Positions 23,261-32,400 of a DNA stretch of 64,000 nucleotides are shown here, piece after piece (within the stretch, counting starts at the first letter, position 1; the number at the start of each line of letters is the position of its first letter). Below the pieces are notes generated by a model. The model saw only the letters and a list, made by a program, of their open reading frames with translations, was not told the origin of the DNA and made no database searches. Both the position numbers and the translations under genes were made by a program. The DNA comes from Lentzea terrae. Lineage in GTDB: Bacteria > Actinomycetota > Actinomycetes > Mycobacteriales > Pseudonocardiaceae. The stretch covers positions 248,001 through 312,000 of the forward strand of contig NZ_QFWW01000023.1 of NCBI RefSeq assembly GCF_003265345.1, written 5' to 3'.

Positions 23261-24373
23261 GTGCGGATCGCAGTTCCCCGCGAGATCAAGAACCACGAGT
23301 ACCGCGTCGCTCTCACCCCGGCCGGTGCCCACGAACTGACCAGCCGCGGCCACGACGTCTTCGTCGAGCAGGGCGCCGGCCTCGGTTCCGCCATCACCGA
23401 CGAGGAGTACCTCGCCGCGGGCGCCAAGATCCTCGCTTCCGCCGATGACGTCTGGGCCGAGGGCGACATGGTCCTCAAGGTGAAGGAGCCGATCGCGGAG
23501 GAGTACCCGCGACTGCGCGCCGGGCAGACCCTCTTCACGTACCTGCACCTCGCCGCCGACAAGCCGCTGACCGAGGCCCTGCTGGCGTCGGGCACCACGG
23601 CCATCGCCTACGAGACCGTGCAGCTGCCGAACCGCGCGCTGCCGCTGCTCGCCCCGATGTCCGAGGTCGCGGGCCGCCTCGCCCCGCAGGTCGGCGCGTT
23701 CTCCCTGATGAAGCCCTCCGGCGGCCGCGGCGTGCTGCCCGGTGGCGTCCCCGGCGTCGCCCCGGCCCGCGTGGTCGTGATCGGCGGCGGCGTGGCGGGC
23801 ATCAACGCCGCCACCATCGCCGTCGGCATGGGCGCGGACGTGCAGATCCTCGACACCAACGTCGACCGCCTGCGCCAGATCGACGCCCAGTTCCAGGGCC
23901 GTCTGCGCACGCTGGCCTCGAACTCGTTCGCGATCGAGCAGGCCGTCCGCGAGGCCGACCTGGTCATCGGCGCCGTCCTCGTGCCGGGTGCCGCCGCGCC
24001 GAAGCTCGTCTCGAACGCGCTGGTCGCCGACATGAAGCCGGGCTCGGTGCTCGTCGACATCGCCATCGACCAGGGCGGCTGCTTCGAGGACTCGCGTCCT
24101 ACCACGCACGCCGAGCCGACCTACGAGGTCCACAACTCGGTCTTCTACTGCGTGGCGAACATGCCGGGCGCCGTCCCGCGCACTTCGACCTACGCGCTGA
24201 CCAACGTGACGCTGCCGTACGCTGTCGCGCTGGCCGACAAGGGCTGGGAGCAGGCGCTGAAGGACGACCGTTCGCTGGCCCTGGGCCTCAACGCCCACGC
24301 CGGCCAGCTGACCAACGGCCCGGTGGCCGAGGCGACCGGCCTCGTGCACACGCCGCTGGAGTCCGTGGTCTGA
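23261..24373 (+). CDS. ald: Alanine dehydrogenase
   Basis: 370 residues, close to the family's 371, starting at GTG after CGGAGGAG. The N-terminal catalytic domain reads MRIAVPREIKNHEYRVALTP (the Arg that binds pyruvate), QGAGLGSAITDEEY, VLKVKEP (Lys) and LFTYLHLAAD (His). The NAD domain has RVVVIGGGVAGINAATIAVGMGADVQILDTN. It interconverts L-alanine plus NAD+ and pyruvate, ammonia plus NADH, and can support alanine catabolism or NAD regeneration under low oxygen. It is divergent from the riboswitch-gcvH-sdaA operon and is followed by a strong terminator. Confidence 0.97.
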   Translation: MRIAVPREIKNHEYRVALTPAGAHELTSRGHDVFVEQGAGLGSAITDEEYLAAGAKILASADDVWAEGDMVLKVKEPIAEEYPRLRAGQTLFTYLHLAADKPLTEALLASGTTAIAYETVQLPNRALPLLAPMSEVAGRLAPQVGAFSLMKPSGGRGVLPGGVPGVAPARVVVIGGGVAGINAATIAVGMGADVQILDTNVDRLRQIDAQFQGRLRTLASNSFAIEQAVREADLVIGAVLVPGAAAPKLVSNALVADMKPGSVLVDIAIDQGGCFEDSRPTTHAEPTYEVHNSVFYCVANMPGAVPRTSTYALTNVTLPYAVALADKGWEQALKDDRSLALGLNAHAGQLTNGPVAEATGLVHTPLESVV

Positions 24374-24394
24374 AAGCCAACTGAATGAATGAGG

Positions 24395-24424
24395 CCCCCG
24401 CACGCGATCACGCTGCGGGGGTTT
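24395..24424 (+). terminator. Intrinsic terminator of ald
   Basis: CCCCCGCA (24395-24402) pairs with TGCGGGGG (24414-24421) over an 11-nt loop and is followed by TTT. It separates ald from the convergent TetR gene ending at 24427. Confidence 0.7.
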
Positions 24425-24426
24425 CG

Positions 24427-25107
24427 CTATCTGAGTGCCACGACCCTGGCCTTGATGCCGTCGATCACGCAGTTCAGCCCGAACTCGAACTGCCCCTCCA
24501 GCGACCACACCGCCTGGTCGTTCAGCATCTCGACGTAGCGGGGGTGCTTCTCCCGGTAGAGCTCGGCGATCTTCCCGAGGTCCGGCGGCGGGGCGTCCAT
24601 CCCGCCCCTCGCGCTGAAGTTCACCTCGGCGATCGCGTACCCGATGACGTAGCTCGACACCGTCGACACCGACTTCGCGGCAGCGGCCATCGACAAACCG
24701 GTGCGCAGCATGGGTTCGAGCATCGAGTCGGCCATCGCCACTGCTTTCGGGCCGATGGTGGTGAACTCGCCGATGCCGCGGACCCACCACGGGTGTTTCA
24801 GCGCGACACGACGCAGCGAGTGCATCAGCGCGCGCAACGCCGGCTCCCAGTCGGCGTCGGGAGCCGGCAGGTCGAGCTCGCCGTAGATCTCGTCGAGGCA
24901 CAGCTCCAGCAACGCGTCCTTGGTCGGCACGTGCCAGTAGAGCGACATCGGGGCAGCGCCCAGTTCCGCGGCGAGCTTGCGCATGGAGAGCTTCTGCAGG
25001 CCGTGCTCGTCCAGCACTTCCAGGGCCTTGCGGACGATCGCCTCCCGGCTCAGGCCGAGAGGCTGTCCGCTACCGGGCCTGGGTTTGCTGAACCACACGC
25101 TGTCCAC
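24427..25107 (-). CDS. TetR-family transcriptional regulator
   Basis: 226 residues. The N-terminal HTH is canonical: LSREAIVRKALEVLDEHGLQKLSMRKLAAELGAAPMSLYWHVPTKDALLEL. The C-terminal ligand domain (about 75-220) has the TetR_C pattern of the tetracycline-repressor type (WEPALRALMHSLRRVALKHPWW). It lies 9 bp after the DHA2 transporter gene on the same strand, so it is the second gene of the operon and most likely represses it through the tandem repeats upstream of the transporter. The inducer would be a transporter substrate. Confidence 0.92.
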   Translation of the reverse strand: MDSVWFSKPRPGSGQPLGLSREAIVRKALEVLDEHGLQKLSMRKLAAELGAAPMSLYWHVPTKDALLELCLDEIYGELDLPAPDADWEPALRALMHSLRRVALKHPWWVRGIGEFTTIGPKAVAMADSMLEPMLRTGLSMAAAAKSVSTVSSYVIGYAIAEVNFSARGGMDAPPPDLGKIAELYREKHPRYVEMLNDQAVWSLEGQFEFGLNCVIDGIKARVVALR

Positions 25108-25116
25108 AGGCCGATC

Positions 25117-26565
25117 CTAGGCACGTCGCAGCAGCACGCTGGCCACAACGCCTCCCAGGAACACGGCCAGAGCACCGATCAACAGGCTGACGCTCATGCC
25201 GTTCGAGAACGCCTCGCGCACGACCGTGATGTCCGCACCGCTGTGCAGCGCCTCGCTCAAAGATCGCCCTGGCACGCCGTCCGGCAACGAGGCCAGGAAC
25301 CGCGCCGACAACAGCGCGCCCAGCACGGCGATGCCGAACGAGGAACCCAGCTCCGTGAGCGTGCCCGACAGCCCGGACGCGATGCCGGCGCGTTCCGGCG
25401 GGATGGAGCCCATCAGCGCGTTGACCGCAACCGGTTGTGACACACCGACACCCACGCCGATCAGGATCAGACCGGCCAGCGTTGGCGAGTAGGTGGTGCC
25501 GATCGACAGCAGGGCCACGCCGGCCGCGACGATCGTCATGCCGAGCAGCATCGCCCTGCCGGCACCCAGTTTCACGACGAGCTGCCCCAGGGTGTTGCTG
25601 GTGACCAACAACGCGATCGCCATCGGTGCCACACGGATGCCGGCCTCCAACGGGCTGTAGCCGAGCACGCCCTGGAGGTGTTGCGTCAGCAGGAAGAGCG
25701 AGCCCGCCATGCCGAACGCCGCCAGCACGCCGGACGCCACCGCGCCGGTGAACCGGCGGTCGGTGAAGAACCCGAGATCGAGCATCGGCTCTGCGGTGTG
25801 CCGTTCCCACAACGCGAATCCCGTCATGGTCACCAGCCCGATCGCGACCGGCACGCCGAACTCCGCCGAGCCGAACCCGTGCTCCGGCACCTCGATCACC
25901 GCGTACACGATCGACACCATGCCGATGATCGACAGGATCGAGCCGAGCACGTCCGGCTTGCGCACGGTCGGATCCTTGGACTCCGGCACCAGCGTCGCGA
26001 CGGCCGCGATCGCCAGGATCGCCACCGGCACGTTGATCAGGAACACCGAACCCCACCAGAAGTGCTTGATCAGCGCGCCACCGATCACCGGGCCCGCCGC
26101 GAAGCCGAGGCTCGTGACGGCGGCCCAGATGCCGATGGCCTTCGGGCGTTCCCTGTCGTCGAACAACTGCATCAGCACGGCCAGCGTGCCGGGCATCAGC
26201 ACCGCCGCACCGATGCCCATGAAGCCGCGGGCAGCGATCAACGCCTCGGACGAGCCCGCGTAGGCCGCCACGGCGCTACCGGTGCCGAACAGGACGAGGC
26301 CCGCGAGCAACGCGCGCTTGCGGCCGAACCTGTCGCTGAGGCTGCCGGTCGTGAGCAGCAGGCCCGCCAGCGCGAGCGAGTAGGCGTTGATCATCCACTG
26401 GATGTCGGCGGTGCTGGCCCCCAGACCTGTGGAGATCGACGGGATCGCCACGTTCAGCACGGTGTTGTCGAGCACCACGACCATCACGGACAGGCAGAGC
26501 ACGCCGAGCACGGCCCAGCGCTGGGGGTGCGGGTGCACCCCGACCTTCTCGGTCGTCGAAGTCAT
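25117..26565 (-). CDS. MFS drug exporter, DHA2 (14-TMS, EmrB/QacA-like)
   Basis: 482 residues with fourteen predicted helices. Motif A between helices 2 and 3 is GSLSDRFGRKRALLAG, helix 1 has the DHA2-type VVVLDNTVLNVAIPSI, and helix 5 carries the drug:H+ antiporter motif C (GFAAGPVIGGALI). Such transporters export cationic drugs, antibiotics or own metabolites by proton antiport. It is the first gene of a two-gene operon with a TetR regulator. RBS GGGGGACGAG lies before the ATG, and tandem 15-bp direct repeats lie in the promoter. Confidence 0.93.
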   Translation of the reverse strand: MTSTTEKVGVHPHPQRWAVLGVLCLSVMVVVLDNTVLNVAIPSISTGLGASTADIQWMINAYSLALAGLLLTTGSLSDRFGRKRALLAGLVLFGTGSAVAAYAGSSEALIAARGFMGIGAAVLMPGTLAVLMQLFDDRERPKAIGIWAAVTSLGFAAGPVIGGALIKHFWWGSVFLINVPVAILAIAAVATLVPESKDPTVRKPDVLGSILSIIGMVSIVYAVIEVPEHGFGSAEFGVPVAIGLVTMTGFALWERHTAEPMLDLGFFTDRRFTGAVASGVLAAFGMAGSLFLLTQHLQGVLGYSPLEAGIRVAPMAIALLVTSNTLGQLVVKLGAGRAMLLGMTIVAAGVALLSIGTTYSPTLAGLILIGVGVGVSQPVAVNALMGSIPPERAGIASGLSGTLTELGSSFGIAVLGALLSARFLASLPDGVPGRSLSEALHSGADITVVREAFSNGMSVSLLIGALAVFLGGVVASVLLRRA

Positions 26566-26576
26566 CTCTCGTCCCC

Positions 26577-26609
26577 CTTACGGTGTACGAGCAACTTACA
26601 GCGTACGAG
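26577..26609 (-). promoter_or_regulatory. Tandem 15-bp repeats over the DHA2/TetR operon promoter
   Basis: On the minus strand, CTCGTACGCTGTAAG (26609-26595) and CTCGTACACCGTAAG (26591-26577) are direct repeats with two mismatches, 18 bp centre to centre. TAAGTT (26597-26592) reads as a -10 with TTGCGC 19 nt upstream as a possible -35, so the repeats overlap the promoter. Tandem sites with this spacing fit cooperative binding of two TetR-type dimers, as with QacR. The repeats are seen; the regulator assignment rests on operon context. Confidence 0.6.
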
Positions 26610-26925
26610 ACCTCGAGGCGCAACAGGATTCCGCTGACAGCAGAGGGAGGTGCCACAGAGGGCGAAGAAGTGAGGAAATTAAAGGGCGGCCGCGCTCAAC
26701 CAGCCTGGGGGTCACTGGGAGCGGGGCCGCCGTGACCAAATATAGCGGGCCCGACGGGGGCGCGCCCAGCACCCCCACCGAATCGCGACCCAAAAGTTTC
26801 CCCGACTGGACCACTGCCCGTGTTCGGCTCGTCCAGCAAACGAGTGAATCTCCCGGCCCGCGGTGCGGCGAGCAGGGCCAACGGCCGATGAAGACGGAGT
26901 CGGGCGTCCCTCGAAGGGAGATTCC
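26610..26925. other. 316-bp intergenic gap without recognised gene
   Basis: This stretch between the divergent DHA2 operon and the small-protein pair contains no credible ORF. I saw a purine-rich segment (GAGGAAATTAAAG, around 26673) and an isolated TATAGC (26741-26746) with no partner -35. It presumably holds the promoter of the downstream pair, but I cannot place it. Confidence 0.4.
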
Positions 26926-27108
26926 ATGGCTGAACCACAGGGATGGATCCACTGCCACGACCCGTTCGGTCGGGACAGATCGATGACCGTTCTGGTCGAG
27001 AACGACCGAGTTCTCCTGGTTACACCACCGGGCGAGACCGCTGTGATGTCCGCCACTCAGACGCGTCGGCTGGGCTCTTTGCTCGACCAGGCCACGGCGA
27101 AGATGTGA
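26926..27108 (+). CDS. Small unknown protein (60 aa)
   Basis: Sixty residues from the ATG at 26926 with GAAGGGAG upstream. It starts MAEPQGWIHCHDPFGRDRSM and continues as alternating strands (TVLVENDRVLLVTPPGETAVM), ending with a helix (TQTRRLGSLLDQATAKM). The pattern suggests a compact beta-rich domain with a C-terminal helix. The stop overlaps the ATG of the next gene (TGATG-type), so the two are coupled. I do not recognise the family, and one His-Cys-His cluster (HCHDPF) could bind metal. Confidence 0.6.
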   Translation: MAEPQGWIHCHDPFGRDRSMTVLVENDRVLLVTPPGETAVMSATQTRRLGSLLDQATAKM

Positions 27109-27548
27109 TGGACGAGGCCCTGCGAGACGCGGTGCTGCAACGACTGGCACTGCTGGACAAGGTGGCCGAGCACGGCGAGGCCGAGGCGCTGGTTCCGCTG
27201 GCCCGCGCGGAGATCCACCGCCTGGCGGACGGCTGGCGCCTGCTGCTGACGGTGCACCAGCCGGACGAGGACGGCCGGTGCAAGGCGTGTCCCGGCTGGT
27301 TGCGGCGACGGCGGTGGCCCTGCCAGGTCTGGAACATGGCGCACCAGCACCTGATCGGTGAGGGTCTGCCGCATCGGGAACGCCGCAGGCCGTTGCGCAA
27401 CCCTTTCACCCGATCGGGCACGATCGAGATTCCTGCGGAAACACCGGTCGAGCTGACCACCGAACTGCCGCCGATCTTGTCCGACGTGCCGCCGCTGGTA
27501 CATCGCGCACCGGTCGTGTCTAGGCCGAAGCACGCCTTGCCGGACTGA
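27108..27548 (+). CDS. Unknown protein with Cys-rich motif (146 aa)
   Basis: 146 residues, start overlapping the stop of the previous small gene. The N-terminal half is helical (LRDAVLQRLALLDKVAEHGE). The centre has CKACPGWLRRRRWPCQVW with three Cys and nearby His (MAHQHL), a plausible zinc or redox site. The C-terminus is Pro-rich and probably disordered. The same Cys-x2-Cys-x10-Cys pattern with W-C is seen in uncharacterised actinomycete proteins that I cannot name. The function is unknown; the pair may work together. Confidence 0.6.
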   Translation: MDEALRDAVLQRLALLDKVAEHGEAEALVPLARAEIHRLADGWRLLLTVHQPDEDGRCKACPGWLRRRRWPCQVWNMAHQHLIGEGLPHRERRRPLRNPFTRSGTIEIPAETPVELTTELPPILSDVPPLVHRAPVVSRPKHALPD

Positions 27549-27561
27549 ACCATCAGGCAGG

Positions 27562-28521
27562 ATGGGCCACATGCATGACGGCAGCGGCCTCATCGCGGTC
27601 CAGAACCTGACCAAGCAGTTCGGTTCGGTCACGGCGGTGCAGAACCTGAGCTTCACCGTGTCTCCCGGCAGCGTGACGGGCTTCCTCGGCCCGAACGGCG
27701 CGGGGAAGACGACGACCCTGCGGATGTTGCTGGGGCTCGTGAAGCCGACGGGCGGCACGGCGACGATCAACGGACGACTGTTCCACCAGCTCGGCCAGCC
27801 CGGCCGCGTGGTGGGTGCGGTGCTGGAGGCGCAGGGTTTCCACCCCGCCCGCTCCGCCCGCAACCACCTGCGCGTGTACGCGGCTGCCATCGGCGTGCCG
27901 GACGCGCAGGCCGACCAGGTCCTCGGCCTGGTCGGCCTCGGCAGCGCGGCCGATCGCAAGGTGGGCGGGTTCTCGCTCGGCATGAAGCAGCGGCTCGCGC
28001 TGGCCACCGCGCTGCTCGGCGACCCGCAGGTGCTCGTGCTCGACGAACCCGCGAACGGCCTCGACCCCGAGGGCATCGCGTGGCTGCGCACGTTCCTGCA
28101 GTCCTACGCGCGCATGGGACGCACGGTGCTGATCTCCAGCCACCTGCTGGCCGAGGTCGAGCAGACCGTCGACCAGGTCGTGATCATCTCGCGCGGGCAG
28201 ACGATGTTCTACGGGCCGTTGGACCAGTTGCGGCAGTCGCAGCAGCGGCGCGTTCTCGTGCAGCCGTCAGACGTCAACGCGCTCGCAAACGCTTTGAGGG
28301 CTGAGGGCGTGCACGCGATCGAGCAGCTGGCCGACGGCAGGCTCGCGGTGTCCGGGGTGGACTCGAAGCACGTCGCGGACAGCGCGTTGCGGGCGGGTGT
28401 GTCGATCTACGGCATCCAGGAGGAGCAGGTCGACCTCGAGCGGCTGTTCTTCCAGCTGACCAGTGGCCAGTTCGCCGGGCACGCGCCGGCTCCGTACAAG
28501 CAGCAGGGTGGTTGGGCCTGA
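27562..28521 (+). CDS. ABC transporter ATP-binding protein (ABC-2 export type)
   Basis: 319 residues. Walker A is GPNGAGKTT, the Q-loop lies in GAVLEAQGFHP, the signature is FSLGMKQRLALA, Walker B plus catalytic Glu is VLVLDEPANGLD, and the H-loop is LISSHLLAEVE. The DrrA/CcmA-like layout with a C-terminal regulatory extension (about 215-310) marks drug/lipid or antimicrobial-peptide exporters. An alternative ATG at 27571 exists. Its stop overlaps the permease start (TGATG), so the pair forms one transporter. Confidence 0.94.
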   Translation: MGHMHDGSGLIAVQNLTKQFGSVTAVQNLSFTVSPGSVTGFLGPNGAGKTTTLRMLLGLVKPTGGTATINGRLFHQLGQPGRVVGAVLEAQGFHPARSARNHLRVYAAAIGVPDAQADQVLGLVGLGSAADRKVGGFSLGMKQRLALATALLGDPQVLVLDEPANGLDPEGIAWLRTFLQSYARMGRTVLISSHLLAEVEQTVDQVVIISRGQTMFYGPLDQLRQSQQRRVLVQPSDVNALANALRAEGVHAIEQLADGRLAVSGVDSKHVADSALRAGVSIYGIQEEQVDLERLFFQLTSGQFAGHAPAPYKQQGGWA

Positions 28522-29393
28522 TGGGCAACCTCGTACAGGCGGAGCTCCGCAAGACGACGACGACCGGGCTGTGGTGGGGTCTGCTGATCCCGACCGCGGT
28601 GCTGGCGCTCGGCTGGGGGCTGTCGACCGGCCTGCTCGGGAAGTACTTCGTGGACTTCGCGTCGACCAGCGAGGTCGACGAGGTGTCGGACTTCCTCGGG
28701 GTGACGCCGGACCAGTGGAAGGTGTCGCTGTTCGGCATCGCGCGGGCGATCAACATCTCGACGATCTTCCCGATGGTCTTCGGTGCGCTGGCGATCTCCG
28801 GTGAGATCAACCGGCGGACGATCACGACGACGTTCCTGACCGCTCCGTCGCGGATGCAGGCGTTGCTGGCGAAGATGCTGGTGTACGTGCTGTGGGGCGC
28901 GGTCTACGGCCTCGCGATCATGCTGTTCCTCGGCATCGGCGTGGTGCTCACCAGCAACGCCGGGCAGCTGCCGGACGCCGGCGGCTGGGTGACGCTGACG
29001 CTGGTCTGCGTGCTGTCGTCGGTCCTGATGACGATGTTCGGCGTCGGCATCGGCGCGCTGATCCCGAACGTGGCGGGGTCGATCGTGTTGCTGCTGCTGT
29101 ACTTCCTGGTGATCGAGAACGTGCTGCACCTGGTGCTCGCGTACCTCGAGGTGCCTGCGGTGATCGGGTTCCTGCCGAACGGGTCGATCAACGGGCTCAC
29201 CGGGTCGGCCGCCGTCGACCTGTTCCTGTCGACGGCCGGGGTGGTGCCGCCGGAGATCGAGGACGTGCTGCGGGCGATCGCCGGTGCCGGCGGTGCGCTC
29301 GACTGGTGGTGGTCGGGCCTCGTGTTCCTCGGCTGGTCCGGGATCGTGTTCGCGGGCGGCTGGGCTTTGACGCAGTCCAAGGACATCACCTGA
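28521..29393 (+). CDS. ABC-2 type transporter permease
   Basis: 290 residues from the ATG overlapping the ATPase stop. About six membrane helices follow the ABC-2 pattern, with the first helix (GLWWGLLIPTAVLALGWGLS) after an amphipathic N-terminus (VQAELRKTTTTG). The conserved element EINRRTITTTFLTAPSRMQALLAKMLVY sits before helix 3. Gly/Ala-rich helices and a late WWSGLVFLGWSGIVFAGGW end the protein. It exports, together with the preceding ATPase, an unknown amphiphile; there is no substrate clue. Confidence 0.9.
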   Translation: MGNLVQAELRKTTTTGLWWGLLIPTAVLALGWGLSTGLLGKYFVDFASTSEVDEVSDFLGVTPDQWKVSLFGIARAINISTIFPMVFGALAISGEINRRTITTTFLTAPSRMQALLAKMLVYVLWGAVYGLAIMLFLGIGVVLTSNAGQLPDAGGWVTLTLVCVLSSVLMTMFGVGIGALIPNVAGSIVLLLLYFLVIENVLHLVLAYLEVPAVIGFLPNGSINGLTGSAAVDLFLSTAGVVPPEIEDVLRAIAGAGGALDWWWSGLVFLGWSGIVFAGGWALTQSKDIT

Positions 29394-29449
29394 CCTGCAG
29401 TTTTTCAAAATCAAGTTAACTGTCAGACCCCGTCCGTAGTCTTGGCTCC

Positions 29450-32400
29450 GTGACAAAGGGCTGGATCCGCCGACTGACCGCAGCGTGCTGGCAGCACCCC
29501 CGCCTGGTGGTGCTGTCGGTGCTCGCCGCGGTCGTCGGTGTTGGCCTGCAGGCGGCGGGCCCGTTGCTGCTCAAGACCGCGGTCGACGACTCGACGGCGG
29601 GCCGCACCGACCGCCTGTGGACGTTGATGGTCGTGTTGATCGTGCTGGAGCTGCTCACGTTCGGGTCGGCGTTCCTGCGCCGATATCTGGGCGGGAGGCT
29701 GGCGCTGGGCGTGCAGCACGATCTGCGGCTGGGCGTGTTCTCGGCGGTGCAGCGGCTCGACGGCGCGAAGCAGGACGAGATGCGCACCGGGCAGATCGTC
29801 TCGCGGTCGATCACCGACCTGCAGCTGGTGCAGTCGTTGCTGATGATGGCGCCGTTGGCCGTCGGCACCGTGGTGTTCGCGGTCGCCGCACTGGCCGCGA
29901 TGCTCTACCTGTCGGTGCCGCTGACGATCATCGCGATCATCGTGCTGCCGCTGGTGGCGTGGCTGGCCGGCAACACCCGGCTGACGCTGTTCCCGGCCAC
30001 GTGGTCGGCGCAGCAGCGGGCGGCCGACCTCGCGCAGCACGTCGAGGAGACCGTCACCGGCGTGCGCGTGGTGAAGGGCTTCGGCCAGGAGGCGCGCGAG
30101 GTCGCGCGGCTGGAGAAGCACGCCAAGGCGTTGTTCGCGGAACGGATGCGGGCGGCTCGGCTGTCGTCGCGACCGCTGGCGACGGTGACCGCGCTGCCGT
30201 TGCTGGGCCAGGTCGGCGTGCTGGCGCTGGGCGGCTGGCTGGCGTTGCACGGCCAGGTCACGCTGGGCACGTTCCTCGCGTTCACGACGTACGTGGCAAA
30301 CCTGGTGGGCCCGACCAGGATCCTGTCCGGCCTGGTGGTGTCCGCGCAGCTGGCCCGTGCCGGCGTGGAGCGGGTGTACGAGCTGATCGACTCGCAGCCG
30401 GACGTCACCGACGGCCCCGGCGAGGTCCCCGACGGCCCGCTCGGCATCTCGTTCTCGGACGTGACGTTCGGCTACACCCGCAGTGAGCCGGTGCTGCGCG
30501 ACTTCTCGATCTCCGTCGAGCCGGGCGAGACCCTGGCGCTGGTCGGCACCGCGGGTTCCGGCAAGTCGACGGTTTCCCTGCTGCTGCCCCGTTTCTACGA
30601 CGTGCACTCGGGCGCCGTCCGGGTGGGCGGCGCCGACGTCCGCACGCTGCGGCTGGAGTCGTTGCGCGGCTCGATCGGCGTCGTCTTCGAAGAGGCCTTC
30701 CTCTTCTCCGACACCGTCTTCGCGAACATCGCGTACGGGCGTCCCGACGCCTCCCGCGAGGACGTCGAACGTGCCGCGAAGGCTGCCGAGGCGCACGACT
30801 TCATCGAGGCCTTGCCGTTGGGCTACGACACGGTGGTCGGTGAACGCGGCCTGACCCTGTCCGGCGGCCAGCGCCAGCGCGTAGCCCTCGCCCGCGCTCT
30901 GCTCTCGGACCCCCGCGTCCTGGTCCTCGACGACGCGACGTCCGCAGTGGACACCGCGACCGAAGCGGCGATCCACGCGACTCTCGCGTCCGTCACGGCG
31001 AACCGCACGACGCTCCTGGTGGCCCACCGCCGTTCCACCCTGTCGCTGGCCGACCGGATCGCGGTCCTGGACGCGGGCCGCGTGGTCGACATCGGCACCC
31101 ACGCCGAGCTCACGTCCCGTTGCGCCCTCTACCGCGACCTGCTGGCGGGCCCGGACGAGGCGATCGAGACCACCGCACCGGCGCCGACGGGCGAGCTGTG
31201 GCCCGAACTGTCGCAGGAAGACCTCGACCAGCGCCTGATCGACGAGGCCAGGACCACGGCCCCGTCCTCGCCCGGCCGCAGAGGAGGCGGCGGTGGCGGC
31301 GGCATGTCGGCCCTGGCCGGCGGCCCGCCCACGCCCGAACTGCTGGCCCAGGTCCGTTCGCTGCCGCCCGCCACCGAGGTCCCCGTCCTGCACGGCGAAG
31401 ACCCGCGCGCCGCCGACCCCGGTTTCCGCCTGGCGAGCCTCCTGCGCCCGGTCCGCCTGGGCCTGGCCGCAGTCGCCGCCCTCGTGGTGCTCGACGCGTT
31501 GGTGGGCATGGGCTTACCGGCCCTGGTCCGCCTGGGAGTCGACGGCGGCGTGGTGACCGGCACCGAGTCGTCGCTGTGGCTGGCCGTCGGTCTCGGCGTC
31601 GGCCTGGTCGTGGTCGGCTGGCTGACCACCACGGGCAGCACGGTGTTCGCGGCCCGCCTCGGCGAACGCCTGCTCTACCTGCTCCGCGTCCGCAGCTACG
31701 CCCACCTGCAACGGCTGGGCCTCGACTACTACGAGCGCGAGATGGCCGGTCGCATCATGACGAGGATGACGACGGACGTCGACGCCCTCTCGACGTTCCT
31801 GCAAACCGGCCTGGTCACCGCAGTCATCAGCCTGCTCACCGTCGTGGGCATCACCGCGGCCCTGGTGATCACCGACGCGTCCCTGGCCCTGATCGCCCTC
31901 TCGGTCCTACCGATCCTGGTGATCGCCACGGTGATCTTCCAACGCCTCTCCTCCACCGCCTACGCCGAAGCCCGCGAACGCGTGAGCGCGGTCAACGCCG
32001 ACCTCCAGGAAAACGTCTCGGGCCTGCGCGTCTCCCAGGCGTACACCCGGGAACGCCATTCCGCGGAGGCCTTCGCCTCACGCAGCGACGCCTACCGCCA
32101 GTCCCGCCTGCGAGCCCAGCGCTACATCGCCACCTACTTCCCCTTCGTGGCACTGCTCTCCGGCGTGGCCCAAGCCGTGGTCCTGGCCATAGGCGCCCAC
32201 CGAGTGGCCACCGGCTCCCTGACCCCAGGCATCCTGCTCGCCTTCCTCCTCTACCTGGGCCTGTTCTTCAGCCCGATCCAGCAACTCTCCGGCGTCTTCG
32301 ACGGCTACCAGCAGGCCCGCGTGGGCCTGCGCCGAATCGGCGACCTCCTCCGCACCCCGACAACCGTCGAGCCACCATCAACCCCAGTCCCGGTCCCACC

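Noticed and set aside
23219..24901. Minus-strand frame opposite ald
   Set aside because: Shadow frame; ald on the plus strand is of full length with the expected active-site residues.
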